Source: Bedellia somnulentella (lineage: Eukaryota > Arthropoda > Insecta > Lepidoptera > Bedelliidae). From it: a stretch of DNA of 64,000 bases. Below, piece after piece: positions 46,280 to 56,120 of this stretch (positions within the stretch are counted from its first letter, which is position 1; every line of letters begins with the position of its first letter). A program made the position numbers and the translations under genes. Location: positions 6,787,608-6,851,607 of the forward strand of contig OY755191.1 of the NCBI GenBank assembly GCA_963576735.1. Reading direction: 5' to 3'. The notes beneath the pieces were generated by a model, which was not told where the DNA came from, did no database searches, and saw only the letters and a program-made list of their open reading frames with translations.

Positions 46280-46436
46280 CAAGCCATAATCCTCAATAAA
46301 CTTTAGCTATAACTTTTTAACCATAAGAGCACTATTTATCTGGCCTATGGCACTATTTAGCACTATTTATGCACTATTTTTTAGCATTGATCAAAATCAA
46401 TTTCATGAAGTTTTAAAATTTGAGGATTATGGCTTG
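46280..46436. mobile_element. MITE, second of a pair (157 bp)
   Basis: Same termini (caagccataatcctca / tgaggattatggcttg) and the same cactattta-rich interior. It shares the central aacct with the first element, so the abutting ends form a perfect hairpin at 46259-46295. Confidence 0.8.
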
Positions 46437-46699
46437 TCCCACTTTAATTTCTTATAAACTTTACCAATTTTTACCGAACCCACAAGAGTAAAATAAATAT
46501 ATACATAATTGAAATGTATTATTACCAAAACTGCCAAAAAGTATACAAATATATTTAGAACAATTCGTATATTTGTCGGACTTTTGCTGATAAACATGAA
46601 ATTTTCTTATTAATTGACTTTATATGGTTTTTATATACATATCTAGATTCCCACACCTAACCAGCTAGCAGAACTAAACCAAAATAATTGTGGTTTATT
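46437..46699. other. AT-rich spacer
   Basis: Nothing recognised. Confidence 0.4.
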
Positions 46700-47870
46700 T
46701 TATTGCATATTTATTATGTTCCTGAAACAGAACTCAAGAATCCCATTTAGTATAACTGAATTATATACCCAAGGATATTACATACCGACAGTAACCAATT
46801 TAATGCGACACAAATACAGTTAGCTCCAACCATAATGTGAAGACGTCAAATGTTTCTCCTCACTCCACCGCTCGTACGTTACATAGTTGCTACTAAATAT
46901 ATCGCCAAGCACGTAAGGGCCGCGAGACCGAGTGAATATTGCAACACCAACACGCTCTCATACTTATGAATTTCATAAAAGTTTTATGAGACTTTTATTT
47001 GCAACTTTATTGGATTACATATTACAGTGTATTGCATCATGCATCTGGATGTAAGAGTGTGATTAAGACGGAGACACAAAAAGACGAGCTAAGTAAAGAG
47101 CTAAAGTGGAACATAGTTGTAGTTTGCAGAGCAATCCTACTGTAAACTACATAGATTCATTAAACATTACCTTTGTAATAGAATAGAATAGAATAACTCT
47201 TTATTGCACATCAAATACAAATTTACAAAAATAATAATATGATCAAACAGTTTACAGTGAGGTACAATTGGCGGTCTTATCGCTTAAAGCGATCTCTTCC
47301 AGACAACCTTTGGAAGGTGAGATCGATAAATTAATTTGTAATATATTCTACCAAATATATAAAGGGATGTTGATATTAAATTTTTATAAGGTATAAGTTA
47401 TGGAACGCGAAGACATTAATACAAGTATTTATTAATAGCATTTAATTGCAAATACTGTATCTTGACTATAGTGACTTACGTTTTAAAATCGGCCATTTAT
47501 ATTATACCAAAGTTTTATAAGTAAATATAATAAATATCAAAATTTAAATCTACTTCAAAAGGCACAAAAGTAAGCTTTCATATTTGGGTCGTTTTTCCCA
47601 ACTTTTTCCGGTTAATCCATTATTTTTCTGCTAATAGTACAACATAACTCCAATATACGCAAAGGTATTGGACATTGACAATCCTATCGCACGAGAATGC
47701 AAACGATATTGATCTATGAATCCCCAGACAAGATTCACAAAACTTTGTAACTGAATGTTTGTGTGTTGAACTTTCAACTCTGCAGTTTTACAGAGCAGTG
47801 AGGAGAAAAATCTAACTTGGGTAACAATCTAATTATCTTTTAAGTAATAACTAAGTTTTGTAAGCAAATT
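46700..47870. repeat. Repeat block P1, copy C
   Basis: 46700-47630 is collinear with 17527-18180 (cagttagctccaaccataat, gctcgtacgttacatagttg). 47640-47870 matches 17040-17280, which in copy B precedes the block instead of following it. Confidence 0.75.
47180..47334 (-). mobile_element. LINE 3' tail insertion, 8-bp TSD
   Basis: A 155-bp minus-strand piece inserted in block P1 between tttgtaat copies (47172-47179 and 47335-47342). (ATAGA)n at the left end is the LINE tail; tcgcttaaagcgatctcttc is a motif I associate with lepidopteran LINE 3' regions. The family is not resolved. Confidence 0.75.
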
Positions 47871-47922
47871 ATATTATTCTTTATAGGTTGCCTGTTATAA
47901 TAGTATCTGCTACTAGCAAGAC

Positions 47923-48234
47923 ATACATACATATTCTCACGCCGTTAGTTCCCATTGGGGTAGGCAGAGACTATCGATCGCCACTTTGTACGATCCTGGC
48001 AAACCTCTCTAGCTGCATTCACATCCATCAATCTTTTCATACATGCTCTTTTATTCTTCGTATTTCGGACACCTGCCTTTTTGAGCACATTTTCTATTTG
48101 ATCCAAATGTGTCCTCCGAGGTCGTCCTCTACTAACATTACCTTCCCCATTGGCTCTATAGATCTCTTTTACCAATTTACTGTCATCCATCCTCTCTATA
48201 TGTCCAAACCATCTCAACATTCCTTTTTCTATAC
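47923..48234 (-). mobile_element. RTE LINE 3' piece, tandem copy
   Basis: 5' truncated inside EKGMLRWFGHIERMDDSK. Its 5' end abuts the (ATGT)n tail of the larger RTE copy at 48246-49127, so it probably inserted into that tail. The frame KGMLRWFGHIE to KWRSIVSAYPNGN is open; only one Glu-to-Ala-type change (DVNAAREV) and minor differences were noted. Confidence 0.85.
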
Positions 48235-48245
48235 ATACATATACA

Positions 48246-49127
48246 TACATACATATTCTCACGCCGTTAGTTCCCATTAGGGTAGGCAGAGACTATCGAT
48301 CGCCACTTTGTACGATCCTGGCAAACCTCTCTGGCTTCGTTTACATCCATCAATCTTTTCATACATGCTCTTTTATTCCTCATACTGCGGACACCTGCCT
48401 TTTTGAGCACATTTTCTATTTGATCCAAATGTGACCTCCGAGGTCGTCCTCTACTAACATTACCTTCCACATTGGCTCTATATATCTCTTTCACCAATTT
48501 ACTGTCATCCATCCTCTCTATGTGCCCAAACCATCGCAACATTCCTTTTTCTATCTTTCTTACAATATCATCTTTTACACCACACCTTTCACGAATCACG
48601 TCATTCCTCACACGAACACATAACCTCACATTACAAACTTTTCTGAGGGACCTCATTTCTACTGCATTCACTCTGTTTTCATTCTTCTTCTGCCGTACCC
48701 AAAATTCACTGCTATACATAAGCGTAGGAACGAGGACAGCATCAAGTACAGCCATTCGGGCCTTTTCGGACACTGATTGACTAGACATGAGACTATCCAG
48801 TGCTCCATTTACCGCATTACCCTTTTTTACTCTTCTTTCAATGTCTTCATCACACTTTCCATCCCTAGTAAACAAACTTCCCAGATATACGAACTCTTTC
48901 ACTTGTTCCACTTTCTTACCATTGATCTCAATCACGCATTCAGTCATATTCTCCTCTCTCTCAAAAACCATGGTTTTGGTTTTATCCACATTCACTCTCA
49001 TTCCTTTTCTTTCAAACGACGCACATGCAATATTCATCATCTCTTGCAACTCTTCAACCGACGATGCAAGTAACACTTGATCATCAGTATATAAGAGGCA
49101 TGAAGGATGGCAAGAGGATGACGAATC
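48246..49127 (-). mobile_element. RTE LINE, 3' half
   Basis: The longest RTE copy in the window, truncated within the RT domain. Its 3' end is tctcacgccgttagttccca preceded by (ACAT)n. Its 5' end lies at the hairpin 49103-49158, beyond which Jockey-type LINE sequence starts. Confidence 0.88.
48267..49127 (-). CDS. RTE reverse transcriptase C-terminal half
   Basis: Open in one frame for about 286 codons. It starts at CLLYTDDQVLLASSVEEL, where the RT catalytic box is YTDD rather than the usual YADD. It continues through GMRVNVDKTKTMVF, FVYLGSLFTRDGKCDEDI, VPTLMYSSEFWVRQKK, KGMLRWFGHIERMDDSK and GRPRRSHLDQ to KWRSIVSAYPNGN. The endonuclease and N-terminal RT motifs are absent because of 5' truncation, so it cannot drive transposition. 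It is the best reference for the 25.1-, 31.8- and 47.9-kb copies. Confidence 0.88.
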   Translation of the reverse strand, partial: DSSSSCHPSCLLYTDDQVLLASSVEELQEMMNIACASFERKGMRVNVDKTKTMVFEREENMTECVIEINGKKVEQVKEFVYLGSLFTRDGKCDEDIERRVKKGNAVNGALDSLMSSQSVSEKARMAVLDAVLVPTLMYSSEFWVRQKKNENRVNAVEMRSLRKVCNVRLCVRVRNDVIRERCGVKDDIVRKIEKGMLRWFGHIERMDDSKLVKEIYRANVEGNVSRGRPRRSHLDQIENVLKKAGVRSMRNKRACMKRLMDVNEAREVCQDRTKWRSIVSAYPNGN

Positions 49128-49158
49128 TGGGTGGATTCGTCATCCTCTTGCCATCCTT
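49103..49158. repeat. Perfect 25-bp hairpin at LINE junction
   Basis: The arm 49103-49127 is repeated in inverse at 49134-49158 with a 6-nt loop (tgggtg). The left arm is the 5' end of the minus-strand RTE; the right arm is the same RTE sequence inverted, directly fused to Jockey-type ORF1. Confidence 0.92.
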
Positions 49159-49691
49159 ATTGCTTATTGGCCTCCGAGAGACGGGTCTCCGAACTTGAGT
49201 ACCAGTTCGGTACGCACCAACAGTTGCTGCGAATGAATAACCTCGAAATATCTGTAGTCCCAGAGCTAAAGAACGAATCGCCTCGCGATATTACGATCAA
49301 GATAGCAGCGTACGCAGGTGTTGAGTTGAAGTCCGATGACATAGAGTTCGCAAACCGCATTCAGCCGATGAAAGCAAAGCCAGGTCGCCCGAAAGTGATT
49401 ATTGCGAAACTTCGGAACCGTGCTCAGAAGGACAGTATAATAGCCGGCTTGATGAAGCATAAAGGCATAAAGTCAACTGACATCGGAATGCAGGGAAGTG
49501 AGCATAGATTTTACGTGCACGACCATCTCACGCCTTCTAATAAAAAGATGTTCATGGATTTAAAGGAGGTCTGCAATAGACTCAATTATAATTATGTTTG
49601 GACGAAACACTGCAATATCTATGCCCGTAAGGCTGAGAACAGTCCTATGTTACATATTCGTACTCCTGCGGATTTTCAAAAAATTGTATGA
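49131..49691 (+). CDS. LINE ORF1 protein, 5' truncated
   Basis: ORF1 of such LINEs is an RNA-binding chaperone. From about residue 14 the frame reads RRVSELEYQFGTHQQLL (end of a coiled coil), then MNNLEISVVPE. A globular part follows with RPKVIIAKLRNRAQKDSI, FYVHDHLTPSNKKMF and NYNYVWTKHCNIYARK, ending TPADFQKIV. This is the 'FP'-type C-terminal domain (related to the baculovirus FP protein domain) common in lepidopteran LINE ORF1s. The first 13 codons (DSSSSCHP..) are RTE-derived hairpin sequence, so the natural start is lost. The stop is natural and lies about 200 bp before ORF2. Confidence 0.82.
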   Translation: MDSSSSCHPYCLLASERRVSELEYQFGTHQQLLRMNNLEISVVPELKNESPRDITIKIAAYAGVELKSDDIEFANRIQPMKAKPGRPKVIIAKLRNRAQKDSIIAGLMKHKGIKSTDIGMQGSEHRFYVHDHLTPSNKKMFMDLKEVCNRLNYNYVWTKHCNIYARKAENSPMLHIRTPADFQKIV

Positions 49692-49898
49692 TTTGTATTC
49701 ATAACGCATTCGCGATAGTATCTTTCACTGTATCTTTTTGTATAAATATATCTATTTTACTCTTACTCGCATTCACCACTCTTCACACACGTATACACAT
49801 CACACACTTAAATTCCCCCTTCAAACCTTTAAATTGGTTTAGGTTTCATTTTAGCCCCACCACTTTTACCTATGACGCAGTATCTACAATCTCGATAA

Positions 49899-52814
49899 AT
49901 TATATTTTTTTCTACATTCGCAACTATTAACAATTTTAGTATATATTACCAAAACGTCCGTGGACTGAGAACCAAAACATTAGACTTATATAATAGCATT
50001 TTATGTAATAATTTTGATATTATTATAATTACTGAAACTTGGCTCGTGGATGGTGTCCTTGATTCGGAATTATGTGACGATAGGTACGACGTATTCCGAC
50101 TGGACCGCGACCGCGCTACCGCAGGTAGAAAAGGTGGTGGCGGTGTCATGGTCATTGTCCGTCGATCATTGAATGCAGTTCCACGTCCAGAGTGGACAAC
50201 GTCCTGTACCGAATGTCTATGGGTCACTATACCAGCCAAGGTTCTTCGTGGTAGTACTAATGACCTACATGTATGTGCTGTATACCTACCTGAAAAAATG
50301 GGTCGTACTCCTATACTCCATCTTCACATAAACAACATAATTTCGTCCGTCGCCGCTACTAAAACGTCACATTCGAATGCCAACTTCATAATAGCTGGAG
50401 ATTTCAATCTGCGCTGTTTACGCTGGTCAACCTCTGGGGTTGAGCATCTCCGTAGAGAACTGTTATCCGTCCAAGAAGCAGCCACTGATCTCATTGATGA
50501 ATTCCAAGCTCTTGAACTTCGTCAATATAATACTATCTCTAATGGCAGCGGACACACTCTTGACTTGATCTTTAGCAATTTTGCTTTGGAACTGACTCGC
50601 TCTCCTGTCCCACTGATAAAAGAAGATATTGCACATCCATCTTTGGAAATTCTTGCCAATGATCTCATAGCGCTCCCTCTTCCAGAAGCCAATTGTACTA
50701 GGTATAGTTTTCGTAGAGGTGACTATGATGCTATTTGCAGTGTGCTCAATGAATCTAACTGGTCTACGATTTTGTCTGCTGGTTCGGTCGATGATGCGGT
50801 CAAATTATTTTATGACATTATTCACGAAACCATTAGTAAGCATATCCCACTGGATACTAGAAGAAAAAACTCTCAGTACCCTGTATGGTTTAGCAAGTCA
50901 CTCATAAAAATCGCAAGGGAAAAAACCAATATTCACAAAAAATGGAAACTTTATAAAAATCCACTTGATTATGCAGAATTCTCTCTACTGCGCAAGAGAC
51001 AGAAGATTATGCAGGATGTGTGCTTTCAACGTTACATAGAAACAATGCAATCTAATATTAAAGTAAACCCTAAGCAGCTTTGGTCTTTTGTTAAAGCTCA
51101 TAGAAAAAACTCAGGCTATCCACGATCTCTTGAATACAATGGAGTTCATTACTCTGATGGACCAAGCATTTGCAAAGGCTTTAATGATTTTTTCCACTCA
51201 GTGTTCAGTAAACCAGCATTATCCTATTCCTTTCCACCGCTTGCTCCACCATTCTGTGATGATGGTAATGTTATTAGCTCTTGTCAGTTCCTTCCGGACT
51301 CTATCCTAAAATTATTAAACTCACTCGACACTAATGGTGGTGGTGGCAGTGATTGTTTACCCCCTTATTTTGTAGTGCGCTGTGCTAAACAATTATGCCA
51401 CCCATTATGTATCTTATTTAATAGATCCCTTAAAGAAGGCTTTTTTCCTACGATTTGGAAGAAAGCGCACATCCTTCCGATACACAAAAAAGGTACAAAA
51501 AATAAGATCGATAATTACAGACCGATATCTATCCTTAATGTATTTGGTAAGGTATTCGAAAAGGCTATATATAACTGCATTTATCCGATTATTTCTCGTG
51601 GTATACCGCCACAGCAGCACGGATTTCTCAAAGGCCGATCTACTGTTAGTAATCTGACTGAATTCCTGAACTTTGTTCTTCCTAATATGGATAAACGTAA
51701 GCAGGTTGATGTAGTCTACACCGATTTTGAGAAGGCTTTCGATCGCGTTGACCATATCATACTGCTGCGCAAACTATTCCATCTTGGAATACATGGTGAC
51801 CTCCATCGCTGGATAACATCTTACGTTTCTAACAGATGTCAGGCTGTAGTCGTCGGTGGGTATAATTCGGACTTCTATTATATCCCTTCGGGTGTACCTC
51901 AGGGCTCACATTTAGCCCCTCTTTTTTACAATGCGTATCTGTATGATATTTATACAGTATTTCATGAATGCAGGTTCTTGTTGTATGCGGATGATAAAGA
52001 GGTTTTCCTTGATGTAGCAAATAATACTGATTGCGATAAGCTACAGTCGGATCTCAATCGTCTTGCTCAGTATTATGACCAGAACAGGATCTCGGTGAAT
52101 GCTAGTAAATGCGTCCAAATATCATTCACTAGAAGTCTAAACCCAGTTGTTTATAATTATTCCATCAACGACCAACCTCTCGTACGCGTTGAATCCATCC
52201 GTGACCTGGGTGTCATCCTCGACAGTAAACTTACTTTTGAAAAGCACATTGAGCATATTACGGGGCGTGCATTTCGCAACCTTGGATTTGTAATGCGCAT
52301 TTCGAAGCCCTTTAACGATCTGATGTGTATAAAACAGGTTTATTATGCTTACGTTAGGAGTATTCTCGAATACGCATCCAGTGTCTGGTCCCCAAACTAT
52401 ATAACGTACATTCAACGTATTGAACGTATACAATCTAAATTTTTAAAACATCTTAACTACAGGACTCATTTTTTCGGTTGCTCATATGAGGATTCGTGTC
52501 GCAGGCATCAGCTCACTAGTCTTAAGGATCGCAGAGTTTTACTGGACATGATGCTGTTACACGACATTCTCTCTGGTCGCCTTGATTCTCCATTTTTGTT
52601 GTCCCAACTGTCATTTTGTACTCCACATCGCCGTACTCGGCACACTTCTGAAAGGCTCTTTTCTATAGCCTCTAATCATACTAATTATGCAAGGAATTCT
52701 ACAATGGTTCGCCTTGCCAATCAATTTAATAACCTCTTTGGTGAAACTGATCCTTTTGCTTCTTCTAAGGCCAAATTCCGTTTCGACGTTATTAAGACGT
52801 TAGATAATAAATAG
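49899..52814 (+). CDS. LINE ORF2: endonuclease and reverse transcriptase
   Basis: ORF2 nicks chromosomal DNA and copies LINE RNA into the nick. The frame is open from 49899 with no ATG before the first domain. The apurinic-type endonuclease begins IYYQNVRGLRTK (about 49941) and has IITETWL, IIAGDFN and SGHTLDLIFSN; the expected SDH box reads IAHPSLEI, so a catalytic Asp may be missing. The RT domain has NYRPISILNVFGKVFEK, QQHGFLKGRS, YTDFEKAFDRVDH, SGVPQGSHLAPLFYN and the active-site box LLYADDKEVF. A C-terminal region (VYYAYVRSILEYASSVWSP) follows, ending at a natural stop. There are no internal stops in about 970 codons. It probably jumped recently; whether it can be translated without an ATG is uncertain. 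Confidence 0.9.
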   Translation: MIFFSTFATINNFSIYYQNVRGLRTKTLDLYNSILCNNFDIIIITETWLVDGVLDSELCDDRYDVFRLDRDRATAGRKGGGGVMVIVRRSLNAVPRPEWTTSCTECLWVTIPAKVLRGSTNDLHVCAVYLPEKMGRTPILHLHINNIISSVAATKTSHSNANFIIAGDFNLRCLRWSTSGVEHLRRELLSVQEAATDLIDEFQALELRQYNTISNGSGHTLDLIFSNFALELTRSPVPLIKEDIAHPSLEILANDLIALPLPEANCTRYSFRRGDYDAICSVLNESNWSTILSAGSVDDAVKLFYDIIHETISKHIPLDTRRKNSQYPVWFSKSLIKIAREKTNIHKKWKLYKNPLDYAEFSLLRKRQKIMQDVCFQRYIETMQSNIKVNPKQLWSFVKAHRKNSGYPRSLEYNGVHYSDGPSICKGFNDFFHSVFSKPALSYSFPPLAPPFCDDGNVISSCQFLPDSILKLLNSLDTNGGGGSDCLPPYFVVRCAKQLCHPLCILFNRSLKEGFFPTIWKKAHILPIHKKGTKNKIDNYRPISILNVFGKVFEKAIYNCIYPIISRGIPPQQHGFLKGRSTVSNLTEFLNFVLPNMDKRKQVDVVYTDFEKAFDRVDHIILLRKLFHLGIHGDLHRWITSYVSNRCQAVVVGGYNSDFYYIPSGVPQGSHLAPLFYNAYLYDIYTVFHECRFLLYADDKEVFLDVANNTDCDKLQSDLNRLAQYYDQNRISVNASKCVQISFTRSLNPVVYNYSINDQPLVRVESIRDLGVILDSKLTFEKHIEHITGRAFRNLGFVMRISKPFNDLMCIKQVYYAYVRSILEYASSVWSPNYITYIQRIERIQSKFLKHLNYRTHFFGCSYEDSCRRHQLTSLKDRRVLLDMMLLHDILSGRLDSPFLLSQLSFCTPHRRTRHTSERLFSIASNHTNYARNSTMVRLANQFNNLFGETDPFASSKAKFRFDVIKTLDNK

Positions 52815-52828
52815 AGGGAATAAGTGAA

Positions 52829-52829
<1 letters not shown>

Positions 52830-52877
<48 letters not shown>

Positions 52878-52897
52878 AATATATATATATATATATA
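52830..52897. repeat. (CA)n(TA)n microsatellite in LINE 3' UTR
   Basis: About 44 nt of CA repeats followed by TA repeats, just after the ORF2 stop. Confidence 0.95.
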
Positions 52898-53559
52898 CCA
52901 TATATATCACAAATCAATCATTCAGTCATTTCACACATTTTATGTTACAACTTTTCTTACATATCTGTATGTACAACTGTTTTTTGTATCTTCTGTGGAT
53001 GTCTGTTATTGGCTTTTTCATTGTATTTATCTAATTGTAACTTACATGTTTATGTGCTGTTGATGTCCCTAATAAAATAAAATAAAAAATAAAAACATCC
53101 TTCTCTCAGTCTTCTTTTCAGTCCATAATCCAGTGATAGAAAACTCTTTTTACCGCAAGGAAATTCTACTCTTACATATTTTTCACCTTTTTCATTAAAA
53201 TTGCAGGTTTAAAATTCATAGTCACGTAGTAAGTATGACCGGGGCATTTGTGCCTACGTCGTATGTTTAAAATGCTATCTCTGGGAAACGTGCTTAAGCT
53301 CCTGATCATTTTAAAAACTTACCATTCGAAAAGTTTTAAGTTGGCAAGACGTATTGATGATTGTATTATGAGAAGAGTGCACGTATAGGTTGATTGCGGC
53401 AACTTCGCCCGCGCGTTTCATCGGATCGCGGGAACTAAGCCGCTGTCTTATTCGATAAAGCAACCCGTAACTGCAATCCAGACTTTTATAATTTTCATTA
53501 GAGCTAATGGAAAAGACTATTTAGCTCGATTAATAAATTACATACATTTACTCATGGCA

Positions 53560-53800
53560 TTAGTTCTCATAATGGTTGTCAATGACCATCGAACGCCACG
53601 TTTTACGATCCAAGCAAACCCCTTGAGAATTGTCTACGTCAATCGTTGCATACATGCCCATATATATTACACTCTAACAGCACGCTTGATGTTTTATATA
53701 CATTTACCATTTGATCCAAGGTATCCTCCTTGCTCGTCCTCTAGTGATATTACCATCCACATTGGCTCCATATTTCTTTCCGTTTTGAAAACAAACAAAA
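53560..53800 (-). mobile_element. RTE LINE 3' relic
   Basis: Minus-strand decayed RTE coding end (NVDGNITRGRARR-like) plus acgttttacgatccaagcaa. Shared with copy B, so an old insertion. Confidence 0.65.
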
Positions 53801-54116
53801 ACATTTTGGCCATGTAACGGTTTGCTTGTCATGTGTATGTTAATTGTTTTCAGCCAAGGTTTCAGTGTCTCTGAAACAAAATTACCAAACCGCAGCCATA
53901 TTTCGCTCCACACTACGCCGGTCGTCCACTGCTCTGTGCATAACGAGGTGTGCAAACAATAAGTCGGACATGTAAATATTGCGACGGATATGGCGTGAAA
54001 GGCGCAAAACGTGACCGGGTAAAACTAAGATAACTCACTGCGCATTTTGAATGTATCGTTTCGTTTAGTTTACCAATCTTTTATATATTTTTTTTAACAT
54101 TACTTAGTAGTGTAGT

Positions 54117-54303
54117 AGCTGTAGTAGTAGTAGTAGTAGTAGTATGTAGTAGTGTGTTGGCTTAGAATGCGAATAAATCATTTCTGCCCGATGATCCTAC
54201 AATCTTGCCCCTATTTATCGTCCAAAAGTGGCTGAAGAATTTCTAGCTTTATAGCAGGTATATTAGAAGGATTTAAAGCTTTGACCTTATTGTATGTATG
54301 TAC
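54117..54303 (+). mobile_element. SINE-A remnant with (TAG)n expansion
   Basis: The same insertion as 21938-22110. A run of about eight tag units at 54121-54147 expands the tgtagtgt start of the SINE. Confidence 0.68.
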
Positions 54304-55229
54304 TTACTTGTCTTTTTACTAATATTATCTGTAGGTACTTACTTTTAATAATTGAAACATAAATAGCTGTGGTATAATCACAGACTAACACAGTTTTATT
54401 ACTTCTGGGACAGACTCCACACCGCCAGATATAATGAGAGGTTTTCCTTTTTTTCTTCTTCCCTGTTCTCAGGATAGATGGCGCCAGACTTGCTATGTTA
54501 CTGGTAGGAACGGAACGTCACACCGATTTTAACACTTGGATGTAATGATATCGTAAAACGGAACGTACATAAAAACGTTCTGATTTGAAAGTCTAAATAA
54601 ATATCAGTTAAGGCTGCGTCCCCAGTAGGCAAACTGTTAGCCGCCGACTAAGTTAGCGGCGTATCGGTTTAGTACGCCCTTCCATATATTTCAAATGGAG
54701 TGTTCACAGTTTGCTAGTTTTGCACTCACTGTACGCAGTTTGCAGCGTTACGCGCGCCGACTACCTTAGTGAGCGGCCGACTCCCACCAAAACTGGTTCC
54801 AGTCGGCGGCGGCGATTGGTTGTTCGCCGGGCGCAGTGACTCAATTATATAATTATTATAATTCAGTCGGTCGGCTAAACTCTTACAGTTTGCTTGCGAC
54901 GCACGAAAATTGATTTGAGTCTGCAGCTGACTCAAATTTCAGTTCGCTGCAAATTTGCGGCTCACTCTGTCGGCGGCTAACAGTTTGCCTACTGGGGACA
55001 GAGTTGGGCGTAATTAACTACTTTTGCAATTTAATTAATAATTAAATAATATTAATTCAATTACAATTGCAATTAAATACAAGTAATTGCAATTACATGT
55101 AATTCCAATTAAACAGTAATTGTTAATTGAAATTACATATTAATTAGTAATTTCAATTACTCAATTACTATTATGTTATCAATATCATATTATTTTAGAG
55201 CAGATAAAACGCACTGCATATTTGATTTC

Positions 55230-55427
55230 ATTTCCGTGTGTACGATGCAGGGGATGCGCGCGCGCCTATGGCCCCCAACTTCACGTCAATTTAATACACC
55301 GATGCCATCATCAGGCCCTGTTGAAAGATTATTTTCATATGCGACTATGATTAATTTACCAAAGTCACATAAATTATCCGACGAAATGTTCGAGATGAGA
55401 GTTGTATTAAAATCCAATTTAAAATAA
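55230..55427 (+). pseudogene. hAT transposase C-terminal dimerisation fragment
   Basis: The frame codes for MPSSGPVERLFSYATMI followed by SHKLSDEMFEMRVVLKSN, the conserved C-terminal dimerisation motif of hAT transposases. The catalytic and DNA-binding domains are absent. A short remnant in an internally deleted element; no activity expected. Confidence 0.85.
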
Positions 55428-55479
55428 AAGTTAATTTTTTAAATCTTTTTGTTCATGAAAACCTCATGTGGGGATTATT

Positions 55480-55594
55480 ACTAATAAATAAAGAATAAAT
55501 AAAGGAAAGAAAAATTTACTACTAAATAAAGGCGGGAATGTCGGCGCCTGTGTCGAAAATTTTTCTTTCCTTTATTTATTCTTTATTTATTAGT
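55480..55594. repeat. 38-bp perfect palindrome inside hAT
   Basis: Arms 55480-55517 and 55557-55594 are exact inverted copies (actaataaataaagaataaa ...), with a 39-nt GC-richer loop. aaagttaattt occurs on both sides (near 55427 and 55597), suggesting a small insertion with duplicated flank. Confidence 0.85.
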
Positions 55595-56120
55595 AAAAGT
55601 TAATTTATATTTCTCTTAAATGTACCTATACTGATTTCGGAAATAAAGATAATTTGAATGATGAAAATGATTTTCTTATTAAATAAAATTAATTGATAAT
55701 TCGAAAAAGTAATTAATTATCAATTTCTATAATTATTATTTTAATTACTAAATTCATTTTATAATTGTAATTGTTAATTTAATTTTACAATTACTTTACT
55801 TCGTAATTGTAATTTGTAATTAAAATTTTGTTTTGTAATTGTAATTAGTAATTTGTAATTCAATTACTTTTTGCCCAACACTGACTGGGGACGCAGCCTT
55901 AAGCCAAGATAACTTAAAAGTAAATAAACAAAGACGGTACAGATCCACAATCTTTTCTTGGCCGGTAAGGGCTGTCGCTGTCATCGATATTAGTATTGCC
56001 AGTAATTAAAAAAATAACTATTATAAGGGAAATAACTTTACATCATACGGGCTAATTTATTTATGTATTGAAATGTCTTAATAAAACAATTTATATAATA
56101 TTCATTTAATTAATAACTAG

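Larger units (their letters stand above)
49159..53095 (+). mobile_element. Jockey/CR1-group LINE, nearly complete
   Basis: A non-LTR retrotransposon with ORF1 (5' truncated) and a long ORF2, then a 3' UTR with a CA/TA microsatellite (52830-52897) and a terminal AATAAA-type tail (53072-53095). The 5' UTR and ORF1 N-terminus are missing. Its left end meets the RTE hairpin. A second, degraded member is at 10345-10990. Confidence 0.85.
53130..54435. repeat. Repeat block P5, copy C
   Basis: Collinear with 20770-22195. The match is interrupted at 54436 by the TIR element and resumes at 57887. Confidence 0.8.
54999..55883 (+). mobile_element. hAT-family transposon remnant
   Basis: 885 bp with inverted ends CAGAGTTGGGC / GCCCAACACTG and a perfect 8-bp target duplication actgggga (54991-54998 and 55884-55891), as expected for hAT. 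Subterminal regions are dense in aattgtaatt-type repeats. Contains the last part of a hAT transposase. Confidence 0.9.
54608..55902. mobile_element. TTAA-flanked MITE, split by hAT
   Basis: The termini TTAAGGCTGCGTCCCC and GGGGACGCAGCCTTAA are perfect inverses and extend inward (agtaggcaaactgttagccg at the left, complement before 54998). TTAA targets are typical of piggyBac-type elements. Without the hAT insert it is about 400 bp and non-coding. Confidence 0.82.

Noticed and set aside
48472..49080. Plus-strand open frames at 48472-48780, 48777-49073 and 48787-49080
   Set aside because: They are shadows of the minus-strand RTE reverse transcriptase frame.
54121..54150. (TAG)n as a separate repeat locus
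   Set aside because: It is an expansion within the start of a decayed SINE-A and is reported there.
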